A DNA stretch of 64,000 nt from Desulfobacterales bacterium (lineage in GTDB: Bacteria; Desulfobacterota; Desulfobacteria; Desulfobacterales; Desulfosalsimonadaceae): assembly GCA_007134875.1 (NCBI GenBank), contig SLJY01000002.1, forward strand, positions 1 through 64,000. The letters run 5' to 3'. Positions 1-9,208 of this stretch are shown here, in pieces. Position 1 is the stretch's first letter; every line of letters begins with the position of its first letter. Under the pieces are notes generated by a model. It did not search any database, had not been told where the DNA came from, and saw nothing but the letters and a program-made list of their open reading frames with translations. Made by a program: the position numbers and the translations under genes.

Positions 1-223
1 AGACAAAATCCTCGAACCCGTAACGCTCTATGACATCCTGAAAATAGAGATAATTTTCATCCGCCTGGTCGATAAGGGTTTCCGCGGATGCCTCGATCTG
101 GAAATTCCTGGCGTTTACGGCCAGAACACCCAGTACCAGAAAAAAACAAAACAGTACCACAAGGGGATGCCGAAGCAGGATTCTGTCGAAAAACCATTTC
201 ACCGGATCAAAGCGGGATTCCAT
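1..223 (-). CDS. MMPL/RND-family transporter, N-terminal fragment (runs off window edge)
   Basis: Minus-strand frame starting at CAT 221-223 reads MESRFDPVKWFFDRILLRHPLVVLFCFFLVLGVLAVNARNFQIEASAETLIDQADENYLYFQDVIERYGFEDFV; one TM helix then a periplasmic start typical of RND exporters; next to MlaC/MlaA. Confidence 0.6.
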   Translation of the reverse strand, partial: MESRFDPVKWFFDRILLRHPLVVLFCFFLVLGVLAVNARNFQIEASAETLIDQADENYLYFQDVIERYGFEDFV

Positions 224-268
224 CAACTAAATTTCTTTCCCTTCATCAGCGCATCCTATGCCGATCAC

Positions 269-907
269 CTATTGCTGGTTCTCGATTTCCGGAACCTCCA
301 TGGTCTTAAGCTGTTCCAGCATCTCTTCAACCGAAAGATCGCGCATTACTTCGTTGAACTGGCTGCGGTAGCTTGCCACGATGCTCACCCCGCTGATTTC
401 CACGTCATACACCCGCCATCCTTCATCCCCGTCAAGATGAAACTTGTAGAGCATGTCCACGGAGGAATCCTTCATGCTGGCCCGGATCGGAACGTGAACC
501 CGGTTGTCCTGAGCCGATTTTTCCCTGATTTCAACCCGGGTTTCCGCATCCCCCTGGACCATGGCGATATTTTCGAAATAGGAGTCCTTCAGACGCCTGA
601 CGAAACGTTCCACGAAAATGTCTCGCTGCTCCCGGTCCAGCTGCCGCCAATTTCTGGGGCCAAGCGAAAGGCGTGCAATAAGCCCGTAATTGAACACGGG
701 ATCAATAACGGCCTCGATTCTCTCTTTTTGCTCTTCGGTCGTAAGATCCTTATTTTTAAGAATATACAAAACTTCGTCAATGCTTTCCTCCAGGCGCTTT
801 ACAGCATCCTCCGGGGGATGGGCATCATTTTCTTCGGCCGGTGCGACCGCAGCCATCACCAGGACAATGACCAATGCAGCCATTGCTGCGGCAAGAATTT
901 TCTTCAT
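269..907 (-). CDS. mlaC: MlaC-like phospholipid-binding periplasmic protein (Ttg2D/ABC transporter substrate-binding)
   Basis: Signal peptide; LTTEEQKERIEAVIDPVFNYGLIARLSLG, VEISGVSIVASYRSQFNEVMRD; adjacent to MlaA. Confidence 0.85.
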   Translation of the reverse strand: MKKILAAAMAALVIVLVMAAVAPAEENDAHPPEDAVKRLEESIDEVLYILKNKDLTTEEQKERIEAVIDPVFNYGLIARLSLGPRNWRQLDREQRDIFVERFVRRLKDSYFENIAMVQGDAETRVEIREKSAQDNRVHVPIRASMKDSSVDMLYKFHLDGDEGWRVYDVEISGVSIVASYRSQFNEVMRDLSVEEMLEQLKTMEVPEIENQQ

Positions 908-927
908 TTTTAACGAATCCTTAAAAA

Positions 928-1950
928 TTATTCGCGTATCTGTTTTTCGCGGTTCTGTTCATAGGCGTTTCGCAGAAAGATATACAGATCGATCGCCTCC
1001 GCGGTTAAACGCTCATATTCGCCGAGGTGGAGCGAGGCATAGTTGATGGCGTCGACCCCCTTGATGGCAAGTCCGGGATAGACTCCTTCAACATAATAAA
1101 CCGGATCCAGGAACCCGTCAACCAGGATGCCGAAAGCGTCGCGCACGTTGGAGGGTCCGAGTATCGGAAGAACCACGTGAAATCCGCCCCCCAGCCCATA
1201 GTACCCCAAGGTCTGTCCAAAATCTTCGTTTCGCGGTTCGAGGTCGAAACGGCTTGTGGCGGGGTCAAACAGGCCGCCCACCCCCATGGTCGAGTTGATC
1301 AGAAAGCGGGAAGTCTCCTCGAGGGCCGCCCCGCCCTTGAGTTGGAGCGTGTTGTTGACGAGCCGGATAGGATACCCGAGATTTTTGAAAAATCGCTGGA
1401 TGGAACGCCGTACCGGCTCGGGCATCACTTTCGCATATCCGGATGCCGTGGGTTCAATGACCCAGCGGTAAGCCCGGTCATTGAAGGTGGTCATGGCCCG
1501 GTTGTACCGGCGGAGCGGGTCGAACACCTCCTCGTCATGGCGATCGAACTCGTCGAATTCATCAAAGTCGGAGAAATCGTCAAATTCGTCAAAACCGTCA
1601 TTCTCGTCAAGCGCATCGAAATCGTTTTCAAACCCGTCTTCCTCTTCCGCGCCGCCGGAACCGTTGTCCGGAACAGGGTTTCCTTCCCCGGCGGAATCAC
1701 CGGATCCGCCGGTGTCCCTGGCCGGATTGTCGGGCAGTGCGCCGGGGCCGGCACCGTGGCCTTTGGTCGCAGCAAAGGCTGTGTATCGGGATTGGGAACT
1801 GAAATGAGGACTGGATTCACCTGAAAGCGCCGGCATCTTCCCGCCGGCGCATCCGGCCGCCAAAAAGACGACTCCCGTCAATAAAACCACGGCTGCACGC
1901 CCGGCAGACCTTTCCCCCCCCTCCATGGAAAACCGTTTTCTTTTCATCAC
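928..1950 (-). CDS. mlaA: MlaA/VacJ family lipoprotein with long acidic N-terminal linker
   Basis: Lipobox-like VFLAAGC; MlaA core VFDPLRRYNRAMTTFNDRAYRWVIEPTASGYAKVMPEPVRRSIQRFFKNLGYPIRLVNNTLQ. Confidence 0.88.
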   Translation of the reverse strand: MMKRKRFSMEGGERSAGRAAVVLLTGVVFLAAGCAGGKMPALSGESSPHFSSQSRYTAFAATKGHGAGPGALPDNPARDTGGSGDSAGEGNPVPDNGSGGAEEEDGFENDFDALDENDGFDEFDDFSDFDEFDEFDRHDEEVFDPLRRYNRAMTTFNDRAYRWVIEPTASGYAKVMPEPVRRSIQRFFKNLGYPIRLVNNTLQLKGGAALEETSRFLINSTMGVGGLFDPATSRFDLEPRNEDFGQTLGYYGLGGGFHVVLPILGPSNVRDAFGILVDGFLDPVYYVEGVYPGLAIKGVDAINYASLHLGEYERLTAEAIDLYIFLRNAYEQNREKQIRE

Positions 1951-1957
1951 TGCCTTT

Positions 1958-2069
1958 GATTAACTCGTAAAAAGTCGCAATCAGACTTCTTTGTAAAAAA
2001 TTCAAAATCCGGGATAACGCGATCTCGAAGAATGCAGCTTAGCTGATCGGGACACTTTACGAAGCCGTC
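1958..2069 (+). repeat. Family-A palindromic element, internally deleted/divergent copy
   Basis: GATTAACTCGTAAAAAGTCGC...CACTTTACGAAGCCGTC; flanks GCCTTT / ACCTTT (5/6). Confidence 0.8.
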
Positions 2070-2078
2070 ACCTTTAAT

Positions 2079-3440
2079 TTAAATGACTCTATTGACCCGC
2101 CAGTTGTGCATGCGCCGGATGTCGTCGGACAATGCCTTCATTTCAGCCATGATCCGGTCCGTGTCAATGGCTAGCAGCCGCCTTTTTTCGACCACCACCC
2201 GTCCGTTGATCACCACGGTGTCGACATCGCTTCCAGATGCTGCGTACACCAGGAGGGAAAACGGGTCGTAGCGAGGTGTAAGATGCGGTTTATCGGTATC
2301 GACAATAATAATATCCGCTTTTTTTCCGACTACGAGCGATCCGGTCATGTGATCCAGCCCGAGCGCTCGGGCAGCATCGATCGTCGCCATTTTCAGCACC
2401 GTCCGGGCATCCATGACGGTGGGATCCAGGCTGTTGGCCTTGTGAATCTTTGCGGCCGTATCCATTTCCGAAAACATATCCAGGTCGTTGTTGCTGGCCG
2501 GGCCGTCTGTGCCAAGCCCTACGCACAGCCCGGCTTCGAGCATGGCGGGCACCGGTGCGATGCCCGATGCGAGCTTCATGTTGCTTTCCGGGTTGTGGGC
2601 CACCTTCACGTTGAATCGCCGAAGAATCTCGATTTCCGAGTCATCCACAACCACACAGTGGCATGCCAGCGTCCGGCCGGAAAGCACGCCGATATCGGCC
2701 AGGTGGGCCACCGGGGATTTTCCGTAGCGCTCGAAGACGCCCTGCTTTTCCGTCATGGTTTCCGAGAGATGGATAATCAACGGGATATCATATTCCGCCG
2801 ATATCGCCGCCGCCTTCTCCAACAGGTCCGGGGCGCACAGGTAGGGGGAATGAGGTTCAACGGCGATCGAAACCAGCGGGTCGTTTTGCCATTTTTCGGC
2901 GAGTTCCCGGGTGTACCGGAGTCCGGCATCGATCGGCCCGTAATTGGGGGAGTCGAAATCGTAGAGAACCTCCCCCACCACCGCCCGCATGCCGGATTCG
3001 GCGGCGGCCCGGGCGACCGCGTCCTCGAAGAGGTACATATCGGAAAAGCAGGTGGTTCCTGAAAGCATCATTTCGGCGCAGGCCAGCATGGTCGATGTGT
3101 GGACCTTGGCCGCATCGAGCCGGGATTCGGCGGGCAGGATATAATTGTTGAGCCAATCCATCAGATCCAGGTCATCGGCCAGCCCCCTGAAGCAGGTCAT
3201 GGCCGCGTGGGTGTGGGTGTTGATGAGTCCCGGCAGAATGATCCCGCCGGCCGCATCGATGACGCGGCCGGCCATGGCCGCATCGATTCCGCCCGCATCC
3301 CCCGCGTAGGTGATGGTATCGCCTGCCACGCACACGGCGCCGTTGTCATATACGGTATTGTCTTCGTCCATGGTGAGCACGATGCCGCCTGTGATCACGC
3401 GTTCGTTTTCCAGCGGCTTATGCATCGATTCTCCCTGCAA
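2079..3440 (-). CDS. mtaD: Amidohydrolase, 5-methylthioadenosine/S-adenosylhomocysteine deaminase-like
   Basis: GLINTHTHAAMTCFRGLADDLDLMDWL, VEPHSPYLC, HLSET, GLGTDGPASNNDLDMFSEM motifs. Confidence 0.85.
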   Translation of the reverse strand: MQGESMHKPLENERVITGGIVLTMDEDNTVYDNGAVCVAGDTITYAGDAGGIDAAMAGRVIDAAGGIILPGLINTHTHAAMTCFRGLADDLDLMDWLNNYILPAESRLDAAKVHTSTMLACAEMMLSGTTCFSDMYLFEDAVARAAAESGMRAVVGEVLYDFDSPNYGPIDAGLRYTRELAEKWQNDPLVSIAVEPHSPYLCAPDLLEKAAAISAEYDIPLIIHLSETMTEKQGVFERYGKSPVAHLADIGVLSGRTLACHCVVVDDSEIEILRRFNVKVAHNPESNMKLASGIAPVPAMLEAGLCVGLGTDGPASNNDLDMFSEMDTAAKIHKANSLDPTVMDARTVLKMATIDAARALGLDHMTGSLVVGKKADIIIVDTDKPHLTPRYDPFSLLVYAASGSDVDTVVINGRVVVEKRRLLAIDTDRIMAEMKALSDDIRRMHNWRVNRVI

Positions 3441-4260
3441 TGGCGGTTATGAGCCCTGCCAGACGGCCGGCGGCGGCATCGGCGACACGGATGATCTCCC
3501 CCACGGTGGCGGGCTCGGGACGATCCGGATCGTTGACGTTGGTAATGGTCGAAAGTCCCAGGATGTGCATCTGCGCATGGACCGCGGCAATCGCTTCCTG
3601 CACGGTGGACATGCCCACCGCGTCCGCGCCGATCATCCGGATGAAACGGGTTTCGGCCGGCGTTTCAAGGGACGGCCCCTTCAGGCCGAGGTATACGCCC
3701 TGCCGCAGAACAAGCCCCGCCCCGGTCCCGGCCTCGACGGCTGCGGCGGCAAGGCGGCTGCTGTAGACGCGGGTCATGTCGGGAAAGCGGATCCCCCACG
3801 CCTCGTCATTGGGTCCGACCAGGGGATTTTCCCCGGTAAAATTGATGTGATCGGAAATCACCATGATATCGCCCGGGACAAATTCCGGGTTCAGCCCGCC
3901 GGCGGCATTGCTGATGATAAGCGTTTTTACGCCCATGACCTGCATCACCCGCACCGGGAAGGTCACTTCGGCCGGCGTGTATCCCTCGTAGAGGTGAAAG
4001 CGCCCTTCCATGGCGATTGCCGGTTTTCCGCCGAGCCGGCCGGCCAGCAGGCGGCCTGCATGCCCCGCCACGGTGGACACCGGAAACCCCGGTATTTCCC
4101 CGTAATCAATGGCGAAGTCCGTTTCCAGCCCGGACAGGCTGCCGCCCAGCCCGGTTCCGGTCATCAGGCCCAAAACGGGCTTGATTCCGGTCCTCTCCAG
4201 GAGAAAAACGGCACTGTCTTGGGCTTGCTTCAGGCAGGATGTCATTGGGTTTTTCCTCAT
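3418..4260 (-). CDS. Purine nucleoside phosphorylase
   Basis: GLMTGTGLGGSL, AMEGRFHLYEGYTPAEVTFPVRVMQVMGVKTLIISNAAGGLNP, MSTVQEAIAAVHA; overlaps mtaD by 23 bp. Confidence 0.88.
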   Translation of the reverse strand: MRKNPMTSCLKQAQDSAVFLLERTGIKPVLGLMTGTGLGGSLSGLETDFAIDYGEIPGFPVSTVAGHAGRLLAGRLGGKPAIAMEGRFHLYEGYTPAEVTFPVRVMQVMGVKTLIISNAAGGLNPEFVPGDIMVISDHINFTGENPLVGPNDEAWGIRFPDMTRVYSSRLAAAAVEAGTGAGLVLRQGVYLGLKGPSLETPAETRFIRMIGADAVGMSTVQEAIAAVHAQMHILGLSTITNVNDPDRPEPATVGEIIRVADAAAGRLAGLITAIAGRIDA

Positions 4261-4444
4261 TCAGCGACTGCCTCGACCGGCAGCATCGCGGGAGTATACA
4301 AAAACCCCCGCGGTTCCGGGTTTTCATCATTCAGGGTCGGTATATTCGTGAAACAGGTGTTCGAAAAAGGTATATATAGACACTTTCATTTGTCTTCGTC
4401 AAGCATGGGGTCAAGCATGGGGAAAAAATATAGGCAGCCGGCGC

Positions 4445-5155
4445 TTATTTCTTATTTTTACCGATCCCCATGGGATATCCTTGGAGAAACCAGGCGGTTC
4501 GCTTACGGTTAACGGCCTCCAGGTGTTTCATCCGATGCCGGTCAAACAATTCGGGGCGTCGTTTTTTCCAGAGCTTGTAAACGCCGGAAAGATCGATGTC
4601 TTTCAAAAGCTGCCGAAGATAGCGGGGAACACGCCGCAGGTTCAAGCCGGTCTGAAAGTCGAGAAGCACGGGGTTTCCCCCGGCCTGCACCAACACGTTG
4701 CGGTGGTTGCGAACATCAAGATGCACGATGTTGCGATCATGCATCTGCATAACCGTTTTTTCCAAAAGGGGGAAAAAATCGTCCGGTATATCATCGTTTA
4801 CCACATCCCGAAGATTGCGGCCCGGGACAAACCGGTATCCCATGGCATACGCATCCAGCCGGAACGGGTCAGCGGGCACCCCTTTGATACCCTGAAGGCG
4901 CAAAAGCGTTTCGTATTCCCGTTGAATCGCCAAACAGCCCCATGTCTTGCGTATCAATGGCGGGCAGGGAGAAAAATCCTTGAGCACCCACTCCCCTTCG
5001 CCGGAATGAAAATAAAACAAATCCGCATTCGCCCTCCTGCCCCCGGACAGGCCTTTCACAAGCAGTTCCGGATCTTTTTTATAAAATGCGGAGCGATCGA
5101 ATCCTCTTTTCAATTTCTTCCTTTCCTGTATCCTGATAGACAAACCAGCTATCAT
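4445..5155 (-). CDS. LPS-kinase (WaaP/RfaP/InaA)-like small kinase
   Basis: WVLKDFSPCPPLIRKTWGCLAIQREYETLLRL, MHDRNIVHLDVRNHRNVLVQAGGNPVLLDFQTGLNL (HxD...N, DFQ). Confidence 0.65.
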   Translation of the reverse strand: MIAGLSIRIQERKKLKRGFDRSAFYKKDPELLVKGLSGGRRANADLFYFHSGEGEWVLKDFSPCPPLIRKTWGCLAIQREYETLLRLQGIKGVPADPFRLDAYAMGYRFVPGRNLRDVVNDDIPDDFFPLLEKTVMQMHDRNIVHLDVRNHRNVLVQAGGNPVLLDFQTGLNLRRVPRYLRQLLKDIDLSGVYKLWKKRRPELFDRHRMKHLEAVNRKRTAWFLQGYPMGIGKNKK

Positions 5156-5449
5156 TTAGACAACATCGGGCACGAACGCTTTGATAAAGAATACCATCTT
5201 CCGTACGGCAAGGCAAGTCTGTCGGCTTCTTAAAAATTGTGAGCTGACGGCATTTCGGGCTTTTTTCCGCCGGCGAAGGGGAACGTTTTTCAGGATCAAC
5301 GGGACTGTTTTTCAGTTGGACATGGGATAAAAACCATGGTATAGGACATTCTTGATTTTTAACCTTAGATGCGTTGATGCGGATCGGTGCGCATTCACGG
5401 AGCAATAACTACTGATGCTTGCAAACCAATACCTTTTCTGGAGTAAGCT

Positions 5450-7537
5450 ATGATCGATGCAATCCTTATGATGGGTGGCCTGGGAATCATCATCGGTTCC
5501 GGCCTGGCCGTGGCATCCAAAGTCTTTTATGTTTACGTAGACCCAACGGTGGAAAAAATCGAAGGGCTTCTTCCCGGCGCCAACTGCGGCGGCTGCGGGT
5601 ACCCCGGATGCGGTCCTTCCGCCGAAGCCATGGCCAAGGGCAAGCTCTCGCCCGGAGCCTGCGTGGCAGGCGGCAGCGATCTTGCCGAAGCCATCGCCGC
5701 CGTCATGGGGGTGGCCATTGAAGCGAAAGAACCCGATATTGCCCGGCCCGGATGCACCTACAGCGTATCCGAAGCAGCCCGGAAATTCGAATACAAGGGA
5801 TTGAGCGACTGCCAGGCGGCAAGTTTTCTCTATGGCGGCATGAAAGTATGCGACGTCGGCTGCCTGGGTCTTGGATCCTGCATGCGGGCATGTCCCTTTG
5901 ACGCCATCGTCATGTCAGACAACGGGCTTCCTGTTGTAATCGAGGAAAACTGCACCGGCTGCGGAACCTGCGAACGGGTCTGCCCGAAAAACATCATCAA
6001 GCTCTCCTCGGTCACACGGCGGATCCTTCAGGAATACGTCACCGACGACTGTACCACCCCGTGCCAGCGCGCATGTCCCGCAGGCATCAATATCTGCGAA
6101 TACATCCGTCACATCGACGAAGGCAACCCGTCAAAAGCCGTCCAAATCATCAAGGAGCGCAATCCGTTTCCCACGGTCATCGGCCGGATCTGCCCAAGAC
6201 CCTGTGAAAACGAATGCCGGCGCAACCTGGTGGACGAGCCCGTTGCCATCAACTTTCTCAAGCGCTACGCGTCCGATATGGAAATGAACAGCAAAAAACG
6301 CTCCCAGCCCTTCACGGCGCCCGCCACGAACCGGAAAATCGCCGTGGTGGGCGGCGGCGCGGAAGGGCTTTCTGCGGCATTCTTCGCCGCCCGCCTGGGA
6401 CACTCTCCTACCGTATACGAAGCCGAAGACAGGCCAGGCGGACTGCTCCGGAAAGCCATTGCCAGCTACAGGCTGCCCCACGATGTGCTCGACTGGGATA
6501 TTGAGGGCGTGCGGGAGATCGGAGTCGAAATCGTCACCAATGCCGTGTTGGGAAAACATTTTACTGTCTCATCTCTGCTCAATGACGGATTCGAGGCCGT
6601 TCTGCTGGCATCCGGCGGTTTTGACAGCCGTGCGGAAAGGCTCGGCTCCGAAATCGAGGAGCCGGTACCGGGGGTTCATCTTCTCGTGGACGTCATGAAG
6701 GCCGGAATGGCGGGCAGCACAAAAATCCGCCTCAACTCCGGTGTTGTCGTTGCCGGGGGGGCCGAAATCGCGGTTTCAGCAGCGGATATGTGCAAAAAGC
6801 TCGGCGCATCCAGCGTCACCTTTTTATTCCCGGATTCCAGGGAGAAACTGGAGGCCGATGACGTTGCCCTTGATCAACTCGAGCAAAGCGGCGCAAAGAT
6901 TGTATGCAATGCTTCGGTCTCGATGCTTGCCGGAGAGGACAACCTGCTGAGCGCGGTCCGATACGAAGACCGCGAGGAACGCTCGTCCAAGCTGATAGAC
7001 GCGGGCAGCCTGGTAATCGATACCGGCCGCCTGCCGGAGCTGATTTTCAGAAAAGCGCCCGGCGAGCAGGGGCAAGAGGAAGCAGCTGCTGCATCCTCAG
7101 CCGGACCATCCGCCGGACCCGTCCGGTGGGAAGGGCTCCAGCCCTACAAAAACCCATTTTACAGCGAGGAAACGGGACTGCTAACCTCCGGAGGCCCGAT
7201 AACGGACTACAGTGCTGCCATTCGTGCCATCGCAGGCGGAAGACGCTCGGCCGCTTCCGTTCACATGCTTATAAATAACATGACGCTCGCACTGCCGGAA
7301 AAAGCGGTCACCGCCGACACGATCATGCAGGATGTGGATGGACTGGAAAACGTCGGAGCCATCAAGCGCAACATCATGCCCACCTGCGCCGTATCGGAAG
7401 TGCCGGTCAGACACCCGGAGATCGAGCTTGGATTTGAGGAGGAAGCCGCGCGGACCGAAGCATTCCGATGCCTGAAATGCGGCATCATCTGCTATACGCC
7501 GGATCACAGGCGAAGAGAGTTGAAGAAGACCGGGTAA
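5450..7537 (+). CDS. RnfB-like ferredoxin subunit fused to GltD-like NAD(P)H/FAD oxidoreductase
   Basis: RnfB-type N-terminal membrane segment + GANCGGCGYPGCG; ferredoxin motifs CLGLGSCMRACPFDAI and CTGCGTCERVCP; then GltD-type TTPCQRACPAGINICEYI, CPRPCENECRR, KIAVVGGGAEGLSAAFFAARLGH. Confidence 0.88.
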   Translation: MIDAILMMGGLGIIIGSGLAVASKVFYVYVDPTVEKIEGLLPGANCGGCGYPGCGPSAEAMAKGKLSPGACVAGGSDLAEAIAAVMGVAIEAKEPDIARPGCTYSVSEAARKFEYKGLSDCQAASFLYGGMKVCDVGCLGLGSCMRACPFDAIVMSDNGLPVVIEENCTGCGTCERVCPKNIIKLSSVTRRILQEYVTDDCTTPCQRACPAGINICEYIRHIDEGNPSKAVQIIKERNPFPTVIGRICPRPCENECRRNLVDEPVAINFLKRYASDMEMNSKKRSQPFTAPATNRKIAVVGGGAEGLSAAFFAARLGHSPTVYEAEDRPGGLLRKAIASYRLPHDVLDWDIEGVREIGVEIVTNAVLGKHFTVSSLLNDGFEAVLLASGGFDSRAERLGSEIEEPVPGVHLLVDVMKAGMAGSTKIRLNSGVVVAGGAEIAVSAADMCKKLGASSVTFLFPDSREKLEADDVALDQLEQSGAKIVCNASVSMLAGEDNLLSAVRYEDREERSSKLIDAGSLVIDTGRLPELIFRKAPGEQGQEEAAAASSAGPSAGPVRWEGLQPYKNPFYSEETGLLTSGGPITDYSAAIRAIAGGRRSAASVHMLINNMTLALPEKAVTADTIMQDVDGLENVGAIKRNIMPTCAVSEVPVRHPEIELGFEEEAARTEAFRCLKCGIICYTPDHRRRELKKTG

Positions 7538-7617
7538 GCGGAAGGCAGACAAGTGATGGCTGGCGGCTTTATCAAAAAGCCCGGGGCGACAGGGCGTATG
7601 CGGTATCATAAGAGGCT

Positions 7618-8115
7618 ATGGCTAAGGAAACGGCAATTGTAACCGGGATCGAGGGCGAATACGCCATGGTTCGGACGCAGCGCACAGACGGTTGTGCCGC
7701 CTGCTCCGAAAAAAACCTCTGCAATGCTCTGGGCGGAGGAAAGGACATGGAGTTCAGGGCCTTAAACCCGGCAGGAGCGCATCCGGGAGACACGGTTCTG
7801 CTCGACTTCAGGGCCTTGCGCCTGCTGCAGCTTTCCTTTCTGCTCTATATTTTTCCCATTGGGGTCCTGATTGCCGGCGCCGTGACCGGGAATGCGCTGG
7901 CCCCGGCATACGGCATCGATGCTTCAGCCGGGGCTGCCGTACTCGGGTTTTCATCGTTTTTTATCGCCATCGGGATAATTTTGCTCCTGGAAAAAAAAGC
8001 GAGGAACTCGGATAAATACAAACCGGTGGTCATTACCGTAAAACGACCGGCCGCCCTTGGCACTCCACCCCCGCCCGAGCAGTGCGAACACTCAAGGCCA
8101 GGCCGGCAGCAATAG
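7618..8115 (+). CDS. SoxR-reducing system RseC/MucC-family protein
   Basis: RTDGCAACSEKNLCNALGGG Cys motif followed by two TM segments; typical RseC size and architecture. Confidence 0.72.
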   Translation: MAKETAIVTGIEGEYAMVRTQRTDGCAACSEKNLCNALGGGKDMEFRALNPAGAHPGDTVLLDFRALRLLQLSFLLYIFPIGVLIAGAVTGNALAPAYGIDASAGAAVLGFSSFFIAIGIILLLEKKARNSDKYKPVVITVKRPAALGTPPPPEQCEHSRPGRQQ

Positions 8116-8125
8116 GCTGTTGCAC

Positions 8126-9208
8126 CTATAATCCCCCGCGTTCCCCTTTCCGGAGCACTTCCTCCGCCGAAACCTTGCCCTGCCCGCCCGGCAGGTCAAC
8201 CACGTAGTGCGGAATCGCCATGCCCGGCAAGCCTGCGCGCAATTTCCCCATGATTTCCACCCCTCTTTCGAGCGAAACTCCGAAATGTGCTGTCCCCCGC
8301 ACGGGATCCGGGTGGTGGAGGTAATAGGGGCGAACCCGGAGTGAAAGCATCTTCTCCATGAGCTGTGACAGAACGTCTTCATCGTCGTTGACCCCATTTA
8401 GCAAAACGCTCTGGCTGCCTAAAACGATGCCGGCATCCGCAATCATGCCGCAGGCGTCTGCGGCCTCCCGGGTCAGTTCGGCGGGATGGTTGAACTGGAT
8501 ATTGATAAACAGCGGAGAAAAGCGGCCCAGTATTTCCACGAGGCCCTGGGTTATCCGCGCGGGAAGAACGCCGGGGATCCGGGTATGGATCCGCAGGCGC
8601 TTCACATGGGGTATCGCCGCCATCCGGTCCAGGATCTCTTCCAGAAATGCATCCGGGAGCATAAGCGGATCGCCGCCGGACAGAATCACCTCCCGCACCT
8701 GGCCTGCCCTGCTGATGTAATCGACCGCGCGGCGCACGGCATCGATATTGACTGCCTGTTTGCGCCCGGCGTTCCGTTTGCGCATGCAATGACGGCAGTA
8801 AACGGCGCAAAAACCGGATACGAGAAAAAGCACACGATCCGGATGGCGGTGAACCAAACTGCCCACCGGAGAAAGATCCTCTTCGCAAAACGGGTCGTCC
8901 GCGTAAACGTCTTTGGAAACCCTTTTTTCTTCAAGTTCTGCGGGATCGGGTATCGCCTGCCGGCCGATCGGATCGTGCGGCGACCGGATCAAAGAAAGAA
9001 AATACGGGTTGATCCGCATGGGATAGCGATCAATAACCGGTTGCACGACATCCGCCGGAACGCCGGTGCTTCGTTCCAGCTGGCCAGCCGAAACCACGCT
9101 GTCCGAAAGGATTTTTCGCCAGTCATCCACGGCCCCGATTGCATTTTCACCCAAGGCCGGACCCATGAACCTCCCCGCCACAGTCCGGACACCGGCCATT
9201 CGATACAC
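8126..9208 (-). CDS. KamA-family radical SAM protein (lysine 2,3-aminomutase/EpmB-like)
   Basis: HRHPDRVLFLVSGFCAVYCRHCMRKRNAG radical-SAM Cys motif; EVILSGGDPLML; PYYLHHPDPVRGTAHFGVSLERG. Confidence 0.85.
   Translation of the reverse strand: MYRMAGVRTVAGRFMGPALGENAIGAVDDWRKILSDSVVSAGQLERSTGVPADVVQPVIDRYPMRINPYFLSLIRSPHDPIGRQAIPDPAELEEKRVSKDVYADDPFCEEDLSPVGSLVHRHPDRVLFLVSGFCAVYCRHCMRKRNAGRKQAVNIDAVRRAVDYISRAGQVREVILSGGDPLMLPDAFLEEILDRMAAIPHVKRLRIHTRIPGVLPARITQGLVEILGRFSPLFINIQFNHPAELTREAADACGMIADAGIVLGSQSVLLNGVNDDEDVLSQLMEKMLSLRVRPYYLHHPDPVRGTAHFGVSLERGVEIMGKLRAGLPGMAIPHYVVDLPGGQGKVSAEEVLRKGERGGL

Noticed and set aside
4399-4422. Perfect tandem TCAAGCATGGGG x2
   Set aside because: Only two 12-bp units; no further copies noticed; most likely trivial.
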